A stretch of 64,000 nt of DNA from Natronorubrum tibetense GA33 (GCF_000383975.1 NZ_KB913017.1:3820265-3884264), one strand, 5' to 3'. Shown: positions 53,717 through 62,300, numbered from the stretch's first letter. Numbers and translations: made by a program. Notes: a model not told the origin generated them from the letters alone.

Positions 53717-54193
53717 ATGCCCGAAACCGACGACGACGATGCTTCGACAGCCGAAGCCTCGGACGGCGTCGATTCGAACGACGGTCTCGTCCCGGCGACC
53801 GTCGAGGACGCCAGCGGGTACGGACTGTCGCTTACGCTAGTCGGTGGCGTGTTGCTCGCACTGGCGTACTACGGCTATCTGGCAGTCACCGGCCCGCAGA
53901 CGCTCGGACAGGCAGTTCCGGAGCCGTTCTACCTGCTCGTCTTCGCGCTCCTGTTCGTCCTCGAGTTGTTCCAGAGTCGCGAGCGCGGAGCGATGGCGGT
54001 GGTTCGAGCGATCGCCCTGGCGCTGTTCTACGGCGGGCTCACCGCGTTCGCGATCGAAGGCGGTCTCTACCTCTGGACCACTCCCGAAGCGGCGCTCGAC
54101 GGCTTCGCCGGCGTCACCGTGTTGGCGGTGTCGTTGATCGTCGCCGCGCTGGCGTACTTTTGCTACCTCGCCGTGATCGAATCGGGACGGTAA
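53717..54193 (+). CDS. Hypothetical membrane protein with acidic N-terminus (158 aa)
   Basis: A 158-residue protein. The first 35 residues are acidic (MPETDDDDASTAEASDGVDS), followed by four helices, at about 38-60, 70-88, 95-115 and 128-152. No family recognised. An ATG directly after a TATGC stretch starts it; transcription may start near 53700. It is followed by a small zinc ribbon on the same strand. Confidence 0.7.
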   Translation: MPETDDDDASTAEASDGVDSNDGLVPATVEDASGYGLSLTLVGGVLLALAYYGYLAVTGPQTLGQAVPEPFYLLVFALLFVLELFQSRERGAMAVVRAIALALFYGGLTAFAIEGGLYLWTTPEAALDGFAGVTVLAVSLIVAALAYFCYLAVIESGR

Positions 54194-54268
54194 CGTCGTC
54201 TCTATCCCCACCGTCGACCAGCCAGTGCCCGCACCGCGATAATGATCGCTCGAGCCGTCGGGGTCGAC

Positions 54269-54418
54269 ATGGTCCATATCGAGTGTACGTCCTGTGCGTT
54301 CGAGCACACGATTCCGGAGCGCGAAGACGATCCGGGAGGCGGCACGCGGTGTCCGAACTGCGGCGAAAAACCGTTCTCAGTTCGTCGGGACGGCCTCGAG
54401 TGGCATCTCGAGGCGTGA
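54269..54418 (+). CDS. Small zinc-ribbon protein (49 aa)
   Basis: The frame MVHIECTSCAFEHTIPERED continues to GTRCPNCGEKPFSV and ends LEWHLEA before a TGA at 54416-54418. It has two CxxC knuckles (6 and 9; 28 and 31), so it is a zinc ribbon. GATAATG (54238-54244) lies about 28 bases before the ATG at 54269, suggesting a leaderless start; an in-frame ATG at 54242 is an alternative. Function unknown. Confidence 0.7.
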   Translation: MVHIECTSCAFEHTIPEREDDPGGGTRCPNCGEKPFSVRRDGLEWHLEA

Positions 54419-54488
54419 ATGCTTGGGAGACGTACTGAAACGACCAACACGGGACTGCAAAGCGAGGGGGCAACCGCCGTCTTGCAGA

Positions 54489-55280
54489 TTAGAACAGGCC
54501 GCCGAGCTTCGACCGCAGCCAGCCGAGGACGCCGCCGGATCCGCCATCGTCTTCCACCGTCGCCGGCACGTCACCCTCGTCTTTGGCGACGAGTGCCGTT
54601 TCGTCCGACTCCGACGCGTTGGTGGACTCGTCGGGCGTCTCAACACTCTCGGGCGTGTCTGTGCTCTCGAGTTCGAGATCACCGGCTTCCGGATCCGACG
54701 ACTCGGCGCTCCCCTCGTCGGTCGCTGGTTCCGTCTCCGCGACGGACGCGGCCGTGTCGTCGTCCTCGAAGATGGGATCGGTCTCTTCTTCGGGCTCGCC
54801 AACACCGTTGGATTCGTTCTGAGTCGTCTCGGTCTCAGCATCGGACTCGCCCTCAACGTCGGTCTCAGTTTCGGGAGACGCTCCGGACTCCACCCAGAGG
54901 AACTCCTTTTCTTTCGTCCGACCAGTGAGCAACAGATCCGCGAGTTCGTCGTCGTCGACGCGGAGGTCGTCGTCGATGTCGGGCTCCGGATCCGGTTCGT
55001 CCGCGCTCGCGATGATGTCCTCCGGACTCTCGTCTGCGAGCACCTCGTCGGCGTCGTTCTCGGCGTTGGCCCGGAGCTGCCCGAAGACGTCCGCAGCCGT
55101 CTGATCTTCGACGCCGTCGCCGCTGGTATCGTCCCCATCCCCCGTCGTCGACTCGGCTATCGACTCGTCGTCCGCCCCCTCGAGTGACTCGTCCGCGAAC
55201 TCCCCGAACAGTTCGTCGGCGCTCGCCCCCACGTCGAACGCGTCATCGCCCGAGTTCGTATCTGTCGTACTATCTACCAT
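54489..55280 (-). CDS. Acidic haloarchaeal protein with hydrophobic C-terminal motif (263 aa)
   Basis: A 263-residue, very Asp/Glu-rich protein. Residues about 1-110 resemble a folded acidic part (DELFGEFADESLEG, VFGQLRANAEND). VDDDELADLLLTGRTKEKEF (about 106-125) is the most ordered segment. About 140-245 is low-complexity acidic and Thr/Ser-rich. The end, GSGGVLGWLRSKLGGLF, is a short amphipathic segment that could contact a membrane or a partner. No family is recognised. The start at 55280 is supported by a TATA-like run (55300-55310) about 27 bases upstream. Confidence 0.65.
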   Translation of the reverse strand: MVDSTTDTNSGDDAFDVGASADELFGEFADESLEGADDESIAESTTGDGDDTSGDGVEDQTAADVFGQLRANAENDADEVLADESPEDIIASADEPDPEPDIDDDLRVDDDELADLLLTGRTKEKEFLWVESGASPETETDVEGESDAETETTQNESNGVGEPEEETDPIFEDDDTAASVAETEPATDEGSAESSDPEAGDLELESTDTPESVETPDESTNASESDETALVAKDEGDVPATVEDDGGSGGVLGWLRSKLGGLF

Positions 55281-55965
55281 GAACCTCTTCCAAGAATATA
55301 CATAATAGCACGACTTTAACTTTTGGAATTTTTTCACCAGCAGCGGCCAGAACTGATAGTGTATTAGTGTGTCGGCCGTTTTCGATCGGTCTCGCAACCG
55401 TTGGTTGAAAATATCGCAGTTTTTTGACCATCCAAGAACGTTCGTGTGATTTGTCGTCGGCATCGGTTCGAAGCAGTCGTCTACAGGCCGTCCAACGGTG
55501 ATTACCTGCGATCACCGAGTTGGTTACCGGAACGTGACGATCGTCGTGTTCCGACGAGGGATGTAGCCGCAATCCCACACTTTGAGCGGTCACGACGCCA
55601 TTACCGCGCCCGCTCCCCGACGGTATCGGTGTTCGGTCCTCGAGTTCGTAATCGTCGACCGGCCGGACGACGAGCCGAAACCGACGGACGGTTCGAACGA
55701 TGAACAACTGATTACCGGTCACCGACGATGCAGTGTGCGGGCATCGGCGTCTCGGCTGTGTACCGATCCACAGCTACCGAACGTCTCAGTCGGCATTTCG
55801 TTACCGAGATAGCCGGAAATCCAATTCGAGATTGGATTCGCCCGTTCGGTAGAAATACGCGCAACGACCCAGAACGATCAACTCAGTTTATTGGGGAATC
55901 CACCCACTATCTGGTGCAGTCCGACAGTCGCATCGGAGACGATTTTCGGAGGCAGCGAGGAGACC
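55281..55965. other. Long intergenic stretch with dyad elements
   Basis: About 685 bases between two divergent genes, with no convincing ORF. Promoter-like A/T runs lie near 55300 (minus strand). CGGTGAT (55496-55502) pairs with ATCACCG (55511-55517), and a 26-base near-palindrome spans 55528-55553. A T-rich element before 55966 (about 55938-55950) and GGAGG (55950-55954) serve the plus-strand gene. Confidence 0.5.
55528..55553. repeat. 26-bp near-perfect palindrome
   Basis: The arms CGGAAC and GTTCCG flank a perfect inner palindrome, GACGATCGTC; only the two GT dinucleotides between them break the symmetry (22 of 26 bases match). This is a candidate operator for one of the flanking genes. 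Confidence 0.5.
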
Positions 55966-57441
55966 ATGAGAGACAACAACCAGCGAACGCACGAGGACCG
56001 GGCGTACGACATCGCTCTGTCGCGTCGCACGCTTCTGGCGGGGACGGGCGCAGTCCTCGCCGCCGGTACAGTGGTACCGGCGACAGCGTTCGCACAGGAG
56101 GATGGAGCCGCCGAAGCCGGCATCGACGAGGGAATCGAACGCCTCGAGGATGAGGGCATCGAAGTCACGGACGAACAGCGAGAGGCGGCGGTCGATGCGG
56201 CGACCGACGCTGCTGATGAGCATCCGGACGCGGACGACGATCAGATCTTCGGAGCCGCGAGCGGGGCGGTGTTCGGAGCGCTCGAAGTGGAACCGGAGGA
56301 AGAGCCGGAGACGGATCCGGAGGAGTTCGAGGTTCCGGACGAGGACGACGACGAACTCGAGTTGCTGGCGCTCCAGCAGTCACAGACCCAGCAGGTCGAC
56401 GCTTCGCAGGTCCAGGCGCTTGTGGGCGGCGGAATGAACGGCGCGCTCGCACAGTACCAGCGCGTCACCGCGACACAGATCCAGCACGCGGCGAGGGGAG
56501 CGTGCCGCGGCGCGGCGTATCAGTCGCAGGTCGTGACCGTCGAGCAACTCCAGATCGCCGCACTCGGCGGTGCGGCAGGGTCGCTCACGCAGGCGCAGTC
56601 GGTGTCGGTGACGCAGATTCAGGCGGCGGCCTGGGGCGGATCCTCGGGCGCACTCAGCGGAGTAACCCAGCACCAAAGCGTCTCGATCACCCAGTTACAA
56701 GCCGCTGCACAGGGTGCCGCGGAAGGCGCTGCTCGCGGAGCGGCCCAGCGACAGGATGTCGGTGCCGACCAGCTGATGGCGGCCGCCTACGGCTGTGCCC
56801 AAGGGGCGGCAATACAGACGCAGGTCACGAGCGTGACCCAGATCCAGGCGCTCGCCATCGGCGCGGCGCGCGGTATCGTCGTCACGTTCGTGCAGGTGAC
56901 GATCATCCAGATTCTACTCGTGGCGAGGCAGGCGGTCGCCGCGATCAGCGTCGTAATCGTCCAGATCTCGCTCGTCAGTATCACGCAGATCCAGCAGTAC
57001 GCGGCGCAGTCCGCAGCCAACACGATGGAACGAGTCGAATCGGAGGGACTCGAGAGCGAAGACGAAATCGAGGAGGCTGCATCCGACGAAGCGACGACGA
57101 CCGCCGAAGAGGAAGGCTACGAAGAGAACGGCGAGAACGGTGATGAAGACGGCGACGGAGAAGACGGTGACGACGAGAACGGTGATGATGACGGCGACGG
57201 CGAAAACGGTGATGGCGAGAACGGCGATGAAGACGGTGAGAACGGCAATGGTGAAGCAGGTAACGGCGCGAACGGCGAGATAGAGAACGGTAACGAGGTT
57301 GGCAGCGGCGAGAACGGCAACGGTAACGGCGACTCCGGCAACGGTGTCGCAAACGGCAACGATGGAAGCAACGGCGACTCCGGAAACGACGCGGCCAACA
57401 ACGGTGCCAATGGCGGCGATACACCGACGATGAACTTCTAA
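55966..57441 (+). CDS. TAT-secreted glutamine-rich repeat protein
   Basis: A 491-residue secreted protein. A twin-arginine signal (SRRTLLAGTGAVLAAGTVVP, about 19-38) has a likely cut after AFA at 43. An acidic region (about 44-130) precedes about eight repeats of about 23 residues (nucleotides 56371 to about 57030). Their consensus is roughly Q-x-VSVTQIQAAAxGAAxGA. The last two are more hydrophobic (VTIIQILLVARQAV). The tail (about 375-485) is Asn/Gly/Asp/Glu low complexity. The regular Q and G spacing is like a beta-solenoid or amyloid-type repeat, but could also be helical. No named family is recognised. The ATG at 55966 follows GGAGGCAG; an upstream frame has no signal. Confidence 0.75.
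   Translation: MRDNNQRTHEDRAYDIALSRRTLLAGTGAVLAAGTVVPATAFAQEDGAAEAGIDEGIERLEDEGIEVTDEQREAAVDAATDAADEHPDADDDQIFGAASGAVFGALEVEPEEEPETDPEEFEVPDEDDDELELLALQQSQTQQVDASQVQALVGGGMNGALAQYQRVTATQIQHAARGACRGAAYQSQVVTVEQLQIAALGGAAGSLTQAQSVSVTQIQAAAWGGSSGALSGVTQHQSVSITQLQAAAQGAAEGAARGAAQRQDVGADQLMAAAYGCAQGAAIQTQVTSVTQIQALAIGAARGIVVTFVQVTIIQILLVARQAVAAISVVIVQISLVSITQIQQYAAQSAANTMERVESEGLESEDEIEEAASDEATTTAEEEGYEENGENGDEDGDGEDGDDENGDDDGDGENGDGENGDEDGENGNGEAGNGANGEIENGNEVGSGENGNGNGDSGNGVANGNDGSNGDSGNDAANNGANGGDTPTMNF
56371..57030 (+). repeat. Array of about eight 69-bp coding repeats
   Basis: Successive segments of about 69 bases each encode one 23-residue Q-x-V-x-V-T-Q-I-Q-A-A-A-x-G unit. DNA identity between copies is moderate, so the repeats diverged by drift and are held by protein-level selection. 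The low-complexity (GAGAACGG-rich) tail at about 57112-57420 is a second, shorter repeat tract. Confidence 0.65.
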
Positions 57442-57647
57442 AACGCCAGCCAGAGGAGCCGGGACCGCCCTGGCTCGCGGGCGCTTCGTGATGCGAAACG
57501 CTCAGGAACCGACCCGGATTGCTCGAATTCGCCGTCTAACACTCCTATTTTCGGATCATTTCAATCCGGTACAGCAGCCGAGAGCGTCGTTTCAGGTCTC
57601 GAGTCGGCCCGATACCCGTTCGTCGCAATAACAGGACGTTCCCCAAA

Positions 57648-57655
57648 CATTTTAT
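57648..57655 (+). promoter_or_regulatory. TATA box of bioB
   Basis: ATTTTATT lies about 27 bases before the bioB GTG at 57679. It supports the GTG start and a leaderless transcript for the biotin cluster. Confidence 0.55.
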
Positions 57656-57678
57656 TCTCGTTAACCACTATTCGATAT

Positions 57679-58791
57679 GTGGTTTACGAGACGAACAACC
57701 AGACGGTCGACGACGCACTCGAGCGCGTGCTGGCCGGCGAGCGACTCGATCGAACCGACGGGCTCGCGCTGATGGCCCAGCCGGTCGACCCACTCGCTGA
57801 GGCCGGAGCCGCCGTGCGCGATCAGTTCGGTGACGGCACGGTCGACGCCTGCTCGATCGTCAACGCAAAGGCGGGCAACTGCGCCGAGGACTGCGGCTTC
57901 TGTGCGCAGTCCGTCCACTTCGACACCGGCATCGACACCTACGGCTTCCTCGGGCCCGAGAAGATCCTCGAGGCAGCCAAACGCGCCGAACGCGACGGTG
58001 CTCAGCGATTCGGCATCGTCGTCGCTGAAAAAGGCGTCTCGAAAGCAAACCGGCCCGAAGAGTGGGCGGAGGTCCTCGAGTCCATCCGACGCGTTCGCGA
58101 CGAGTGTGATCTCGAGGTCGACGCCTCGCTCGGTATTCTCACGGAGGAGGAAGCTGCGATCCTCGCCGACGAGGGGATCAACCACTACAATCACAACATC
58201 GAGACCTCGCCGCGGTACTTCCCGGAGATCGTCGACACCCACAGTTTCGAGGATCGGGTGAAGACTCTCGAGGTCGCCAAAGCGGCCGGGATGGACCTCT
58301 GTGCGGGCGTCATCCTCGGGATGGGCGAGACGCCGACCGACCGCGTCGACGCCGCCATCGCCCTGCAGGATATCGGTATCTCCTCGCTCCCGGTAAACGT
58401 CTTAAACCCCGTCGAGGGAACGCCGCTGTACGAACAGGGTGCAGACATCACCACCAAGGAGATAATCAAGACGGTCGCGGTGTACAAACTGCTCCACCCC
58501 GAATCGCGGGTGCGACTCACGGGCGGCCGCGAGGTCAACTTAGACCCAGATGAACAGCATCTACCCCTCGAGGCGGGTGCTGACGGCCTGCTCACCGGCG
58601 ACTATCTGACGACGGAAGGACAGTCACCCGGCGAGGATATCGAGATCATCGAGCGCGCCGGTCTCGAGCCGAATCAGGACGCCAACGAGTTCGACCCGGA
58701 GGAAGTCAAAGCGCGCCACGGCGCGTCAGCGGAGTCGTCGGCCGACGCGGATACGACGGCGAGTACGGGCGCAGAACCGAGCGACGACTAA
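57679..58791 (+). CDS. bioB: Biotin synthase
   Basis: A 370-residue radical-SAM enzyme that inserts sulfur into dethiobiotin. The cluster motif is NCAEDCGFCAQS (about 67-78; C-x3-C-x2-C). HYNHNIETSPRYFPEI is the second family region, and RLTGGREVN (about 276-284) the auxiliary-cluster site (Arg). The last 30 residues are an acidic, disordered tail, long for the family. The start is a GTG (57679). It is 33 bases upstream of the oxidoreductase gene and forms the biotin cluster with bioF and bioD. Confidence 0.95.
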   Translation: MVYETNNQTVDDALERVLAGERLDRTDGLALMAQPVDPLAEAGAAVRDQFGDGTVDACSIVNAKAGNCAEDCGFCAQSVHFDTGIDTYGFLGPEKILEAAKRAERDGAQRFGIVVAEKGVSKANRPEEWAEVLESIRRVRDECDLEVDASLGILTEEEAAILADEGINHYNHNIETSPRYFPEIVDTHSFEDRVKTLEVAKAAGMDLCAGVILGMGETPTDRVDAAIALQDIGISSLPVNVLNPVEGTPLYEQGADITTKEIIKTVAVYKLLHPESRVRLTGGREVNLDPDEQHLPLEAGADGLLTGDYLTTEGQSPGEDIEIIERAGLEPNQDANEFDPEEVKARHGASAESSADADTTASTGAEPSDD

Positions 58792-58823
58792 CGAATCAGT
58801 ACAACGAACTCACAACGACACAC

Positions 58824-59888
58824 ATGGACGACGTTACGTTTGCAGTACTCGGAACCGGAGGAATCGGCCGGCGAGCACTCGAAGTGAGCCAACAGAAAGA
58901 CCACCTGACGCCGGTCGCAGCCTGTGACCGCCACGGCACCGCGATCGATTTCGACGGCCTGGACGTCGACGAGCTGCTGGCCGCAACTGAGGGCAACATA
59001 GACAACGAAGTGGCGACCGACGGCGGAACGGGCGCCACACCGGCAGACGGCGAGGGTGGCGTCAAACAACACGGCGAAAATAGGGGCGTCGTCGCCTCGA
59101 GTCAGGCCCGTCCAAGCGAGGATTCGATTCAGGACGTCATCGATCACGGCGACGAAATCAACGCCGTCCTGCTGGCGCTACCGAACTACGAACATGACTT
59201 CATCCCACGGGTCGCCGATCGATTCCTCGAGGGCGGCTACGGCGGCGTACTGATCGACGTGCTCAAACGTTCGCGCGTGATCGACATGCTCGACGAGCGC
59301 GGCGACGAGTTCGAAGACGCGGGTATCACGTTCATCTGTGGCGCCGGCGCGACACCGGGTCTCCTGACGGGCGCTGCGGCGCTCGCCGCCCAATCGTTCG
59401 TCGAGGTCACCGACGTCGAGATCTGGTGGGGCGTCGGTCTCAAGTCCGGCTACCAGGACAACCGCGGCACCGTCCGCGAGGATATCGCACACCTCCCCGA
59501 GTACGATATCGAGACCGCTCGCGACCTTTCGGACGCGGAGATTGAGGCCATTATCGACGACCACGACGGCGTCATCGAGTTCGAGGACATGGAACACGCT
59601 GACGACGTGCTCCTCGAGCGCGCGGGCGTCTGCGACGCCGAGGACGTGACCGTCGGCGGTGTCCTCGACGTCCGCAGCGACGAGAAACCGACGACGACCA
59701 CCGTCAGCGTGACGGGAACGACATTCGACGGCGAGACGGCGACGAACACCTTCCAGCTCGGCGACGAGACGAGCATGGAGGCCAACGTCAACGGGCCGGC
59801 GCTCGGTTACCTGAAGACCGGCGTCCGGCGTAATCGTGCGGGCGAGTACGGTGTCCTCGGGCCCGCCGAACTGATGCCCGGATTCTGA
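58824..59888 (+). CDS. Saccharopine-dehydrogenase-like oxidoreductase in the biotin cluster
   Basis: A 354-residue protein. An N-terminal Rossmann fold, VLGTGGIGRRALEV (about 8-21), binds NAD(P). A low-complexity insert (about 55-100) follows, then a catalytic half with GAGATPGLLTGAAALAAQSF (about 172-191) and WWGVGLKSGYQDNRGT. It resembles saccharopine dehydrogenase and related reductases. Its position between bioB and bioF, in the same direction and with a 33-base gap, suggests a biotin-related step, perhaps in supplying the pimeloyl precursor, but no evidence shows which. A stand-alone role cannot be ruled out. Confidence 0.75.
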   Translation: MDDVTFAVLGTGGIGRRALEVSQQKDHLTPVAACDRHGTAIDFDGLDVDELLAATEGNIDNEVATDGGTGATPADGEGGVKQHGENRGVVASSQARPSEDSIQDVIDHGDEINAVLLALPNYEHDFIPRVADRFLEGGYGGVLIDVLKRSRVIDMLDERGDEFEDAGITFICGAGATPGLLTGAAALAAQSFVEVTDVEIWWGVGLKSGYQDNRGTVREDIAHLPEYDIETARDLSDAEIEAIIDDHDGVIEFEDMEHADDVLLERAGVCDAEDVTVGGVLDVRSDEKPTTTTVSVTGTTFDGETATNTFQLGDETSMEANVNGPALGYLKTGVRRNRAGEYGVLGPAELMPGF

Positions 59889-60038
59889 ACCGTATTGCCG
59901 GGCCGGACGAGTTTCCCGCGTCACCTCCGACTCGTGTCCTCCGTCGACCGAAACGGCCACACAGACGCCGTCACGCCGACGCGTCCGGTCGTGAACACTG
60001 ACGTAATGCGTGCAACACAGAACCGTGAAAGTGAAACC

Positions 60039-61271
60039 ATGGCACTGACACCGTACACCCGAATGGAAGACCGCGGGTTCGACCTCGAGGATCGACTCGA
60101 CGTCCTCGAGGAATCCGATCTGAAACGAACGCTCTCCCCCGTCGACCGGGTCGCCGAGCGTGGCTACTTCGCACCGCCCTGTGGCGGCGAGCTACCGGTT
60201 CTCGACTCGGCCGAAGCGCTGGTGTTCGCCTCGAATAACTATCTGGGGCTGACCGACGACCAGCGCATTCAGGACGCGGCCCGGCAGGCCGCCGCAACCG
60301 TCGGCACGGGTGCCGGTGCAAGTCGACTCGTCACCGGCGACACGATGGTCCATCAGGACCTAGAACGCGTGCTCGCCGAGACGAAAGGGACCGACCGCGC
60401 ACTCGCCTTCTCGTCGGGGTACGCCGCGAACGTCGGAACGATTACGGCCCTCGAGCCGGACGTGATCTTCTCCGACGAGTACAACCACGCGAGCATCATC
60501 GACGGCTGTCGGCTCACGGACGCCGACTCGATCGTCTACAGCCACTGCGATCCGACGAGCCTACGGACGAAGTTAGAGGAGCGAGCCAGAGCCGCCGGCA
60601 ACGCGGACGAGTCGTGGCTGATCGTCACCGATTCCGTGTTCAGCATGGACGGGACCGTCGCACCGATCGCGGAACTCTGTGACCTCGCCGAGGAGTTCGG
60701 CGCGTGGGTGATGGTCGACGAAGCCCACGCGACGGGGCTCTACGCGAACGGCGGCGGCGTCGTCCAGTCGGAGGGGCTCGAGGATCGCGTCCACGTCCAG
60801 ATGGGAACGCTCTCGAAGGCGCTGGCGAGCCAGGGCGGCTACGTCGCGGGGAGCGACGAACTGATCGAGTGTCTCTGCAACGACGCTCGTTCGTTCGTCT
60901 TTTCGACCGGGCTCGCGCCGCCGGCCGCCGCGGCCGCGAGCGAGGCGCTCCACGTCGCCCGCCACAGCGACGTTCGGGAACGGCTCTGGGAGAACGTGGC
61001 CCACCTCCGGGATGGTCTCGAGTCCATGGGGTTCGAGGTCATCGGCGATTCGCAGATCCTCCCCGTCCTCGTCGGCGACCGACGGGACGCGCTCGCGCTG
61101 GCCGACGGACTCCGCTCGCGAGAGGTTGTCGCACCCGCAATCCGTCCGCCGACGGTGCCGGAGGGGACGAGTCGAATCCGCGTCGCTCCGATGGCGACCC
61201 ACGAACAGCGCGACATCGTCGCCTGCCTCGAGGCGTTCCGGGCGGCGGGCGAAGACGTCGGGATTCTCTGA
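60039..61271 (+). CDS. bioF: 8-Amino-7-oxononanoate synthase
   Basis: A 410-residue PLP enzyme. NNYLGLTDDQRIQDAARQ (about 65-82) is the N-terminal signature, MVDEAHATGLY (about 224-234) contains PLP contacts, and MGTLSKALASQGGYV (about 254-268) the PLP Lys. It condenses pimeloyl-CoA (or ACP) with alanine. The ATG at 60039 was preferred over one at 60006 because homologues have a short leader. The gene ends 9 bases before bioD, and there is a 150-base gap after the oxidoreductase gene. Confidence 0.93.
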   Translation: MALTPYTRMEDRGFDLEDRLDVLEESDLKRTLSPVDRVAERGYFAPPCGGELPVLDSAEALVFASNNYLGLTDDQRIQDAARQAAATVGTGAGASRLVTGDTMVHQDLERVLAETKGTDRALAFSSGYAANVGTITALEPDVIFSDEYNHASIIDGCRLTDADSIVYSHCDPTSLRTKLEERARAAGNADESWLIVTDSVFSMDGTVAPIAELCDLAEEFGAWVMVDEAHATGLYANGGGVVQSEGLEDRVHVQMGTLSKALASQGGYVAGSDELIECLCNDARSFVFSTGLAPPAAAAASEALHVARHSDVRERLWENVAHLRDGLESMGFEVIGDSQILPVLVGDRRDALALADGLRSREVVAPAIRPPTVPEGTSRIRVAPMATHEQRDIVACLEAFRAAGEDVGIL

Positions 61272-61280
61272 GGACCACCG

Positions 61281-61973
61281 ATGAGCGAGACCAGCACCAC
61301 GACCGCGATCGTCGGAACCGGCACCGGTATCGGGAAGACCGTCGTGACCGCCGGGCTCACCCGCTGGCTCCGCGAGCAGGGAGTCGACGCTCGAGCAATC
61401 AAACCCGCCCAGACCGGCTATCCGCCGGACGACGACGCGGGCTTCGTCGCGGAGGCGTGCGGAGAGGACGAGGCCGCGACCTGTCCGCGCTATCTCGAGC
61501 CCGCACTCGCACCGCGCGTGGCCGCGGCCGAAGCCGGCGAGACGCTCACGTACGACTCGATTCTGTCGGCGTGCGAAGATGCGATCGCGGACACGTCACA
61601 CCCGATCGTCGAGGGGATCGGCGGTCTTCGAGTACCGCTAGCTGAAGATCGCGAGGTGATCGACCTCGTCGCCGACCTCGAGGCGACCGCCGTCGTCGTC
61701 ACCCGCTCGGGGCTCGGCACGCTCAATCACACCGCGCTCTCGGTCGAGGCGCTCGAGCGCCGCGGCATCGACATCACCGGCATCGTCTGCAACGAGTACG
61801 CCGGTGAGACGGTCGCCGAACGGACCAACCCCGCCGAACTCGAGCGCATGACCGGCTACGACGTCGAGACGGTGGCGCCGCTCGACGGTGAGACGCCGCG
61901 AGCGCTGGCTACCGGCGTCGAAAGCGCGCTCTCGTCGGACTTTTTGGAACGGGTTCTGATCGCTGACGGCTGA
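61281..61973 (+). CDS. bioD: Dethiobiotin synthetase
   Basis: A 230-residue ATP-dependent ligase. VGTGTGIGKTVVTAGLTRWL (about 11-30) is the P loop, IKPAQTGYPPDDD (about 41-53) the substrate site, and VEGIGGLRVPL (about 114-124) a further family motif. It closes the ureido ring of dethiobiotin from diaminopelargonate and CO2. bioA (the aminotransferase) is not in the window. Coupled to bioF by a 9-base gap. The bioD stop is followed by a convergent gene end. Confidence 0.94.
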   Translation: MSETSTTTAIVGTGTGIGKTVVTAGLTRWLREQGVDARAIKPAQTGYPPDDDAGFVAEACGEDEAATCPRYLEPALAPRVAAAEAGETLTYDSILSACEDAIADTSHPIVEGIGGLRVPLAEDREVIDLVADLEATAVVVTRSGLGTLNHTALSVEALERRGIDITGIVCNEYAGETVAERTNPAELERMTGYDVETVAPLDGETPRALATGVESALSSDFLERVLIADG

Positions 61974-61995
61974 CGGAACCGGAAAAAACGCCCGA

Positions 61996-62196
61996 TCAAT
62001 CGGCCGACGGCGTCGGCCGTTTTTCGTCGGCGGCAGTCTGCTCGTCCTCGAAACCGGTGTCCGTGGCGATATCGGAGAGTTCGACGACGGTCGCGACGAC
62101 TTCGGACTTTCGGTGCTCGACCTCAAGGTGGACGCGGAGGTCCGTTCGGTCGTCGTGCGGTTCAGCACAGAGAGGACAGCGTAGCTTGTCAGTCAT
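61996..62196 (-). CDS. Small C2H2 zinc-finger protein (66 aa)
   Basis: A 66-residue protein with one C2H2 finger: CPLCAEPHDDRTDLRVHLEV-H, which is C-x2-C-x12-H-x4-H (about residues 7-27). This is the classical spacing of eukaryotic-type fingers, here in an archaeon. The rest is an acidic tail. The ATG at 62196 starts right before the finger; four extra residues are possible from 62208. Target unknown. It converges with bioD. Confidence 0.75.
   Translation of the reverse strand: MTDKLRCPLCAEPHDDRTDLRVHLEVEHRKSEVVATVVELSDIATDTGFEDEQTAADEKRPTPSAD
62001..62024 (+). terminator. Intrinsic-type hairpin terminator downstream of bioD
   Basis: CGGCCGAC-GGC-GTCGGCCG (62001-62019) is a perfect 8-base stem with a 3-base loop, followed by TTTTT (62020-62024). 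Read on the plus strand it looks like a bacterial intrinsic terminator, 28 bases after the bioD stop. It lies inside the coding 3' end of the convergent zinc-finger gene. Confidence 0.5.
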
Positions 62197-62300
62197 TCGC
62201 TCGATCACTGGAGTCTACTGTCGACGCTCTCTAAAGTAATAGTGTCGGTCGTTCCACATTCTGGTATTTCAACGTCGGCTGACAGTCCGCGACCGCGCAG

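Noticed and set aside
53611-54438. 275-codon plus-strand frame over the membrane protein and zinc ribbon
   Set aside because: Frame-shifted shadow rich in Arg; the real frames are 53717-54193 and 54269-54418.
55446-55703. 85-codon frame in the intergenic region before the Q-rich gene
   Set aside because: Arg-rich, no domain, and poor codon bias for this genome.
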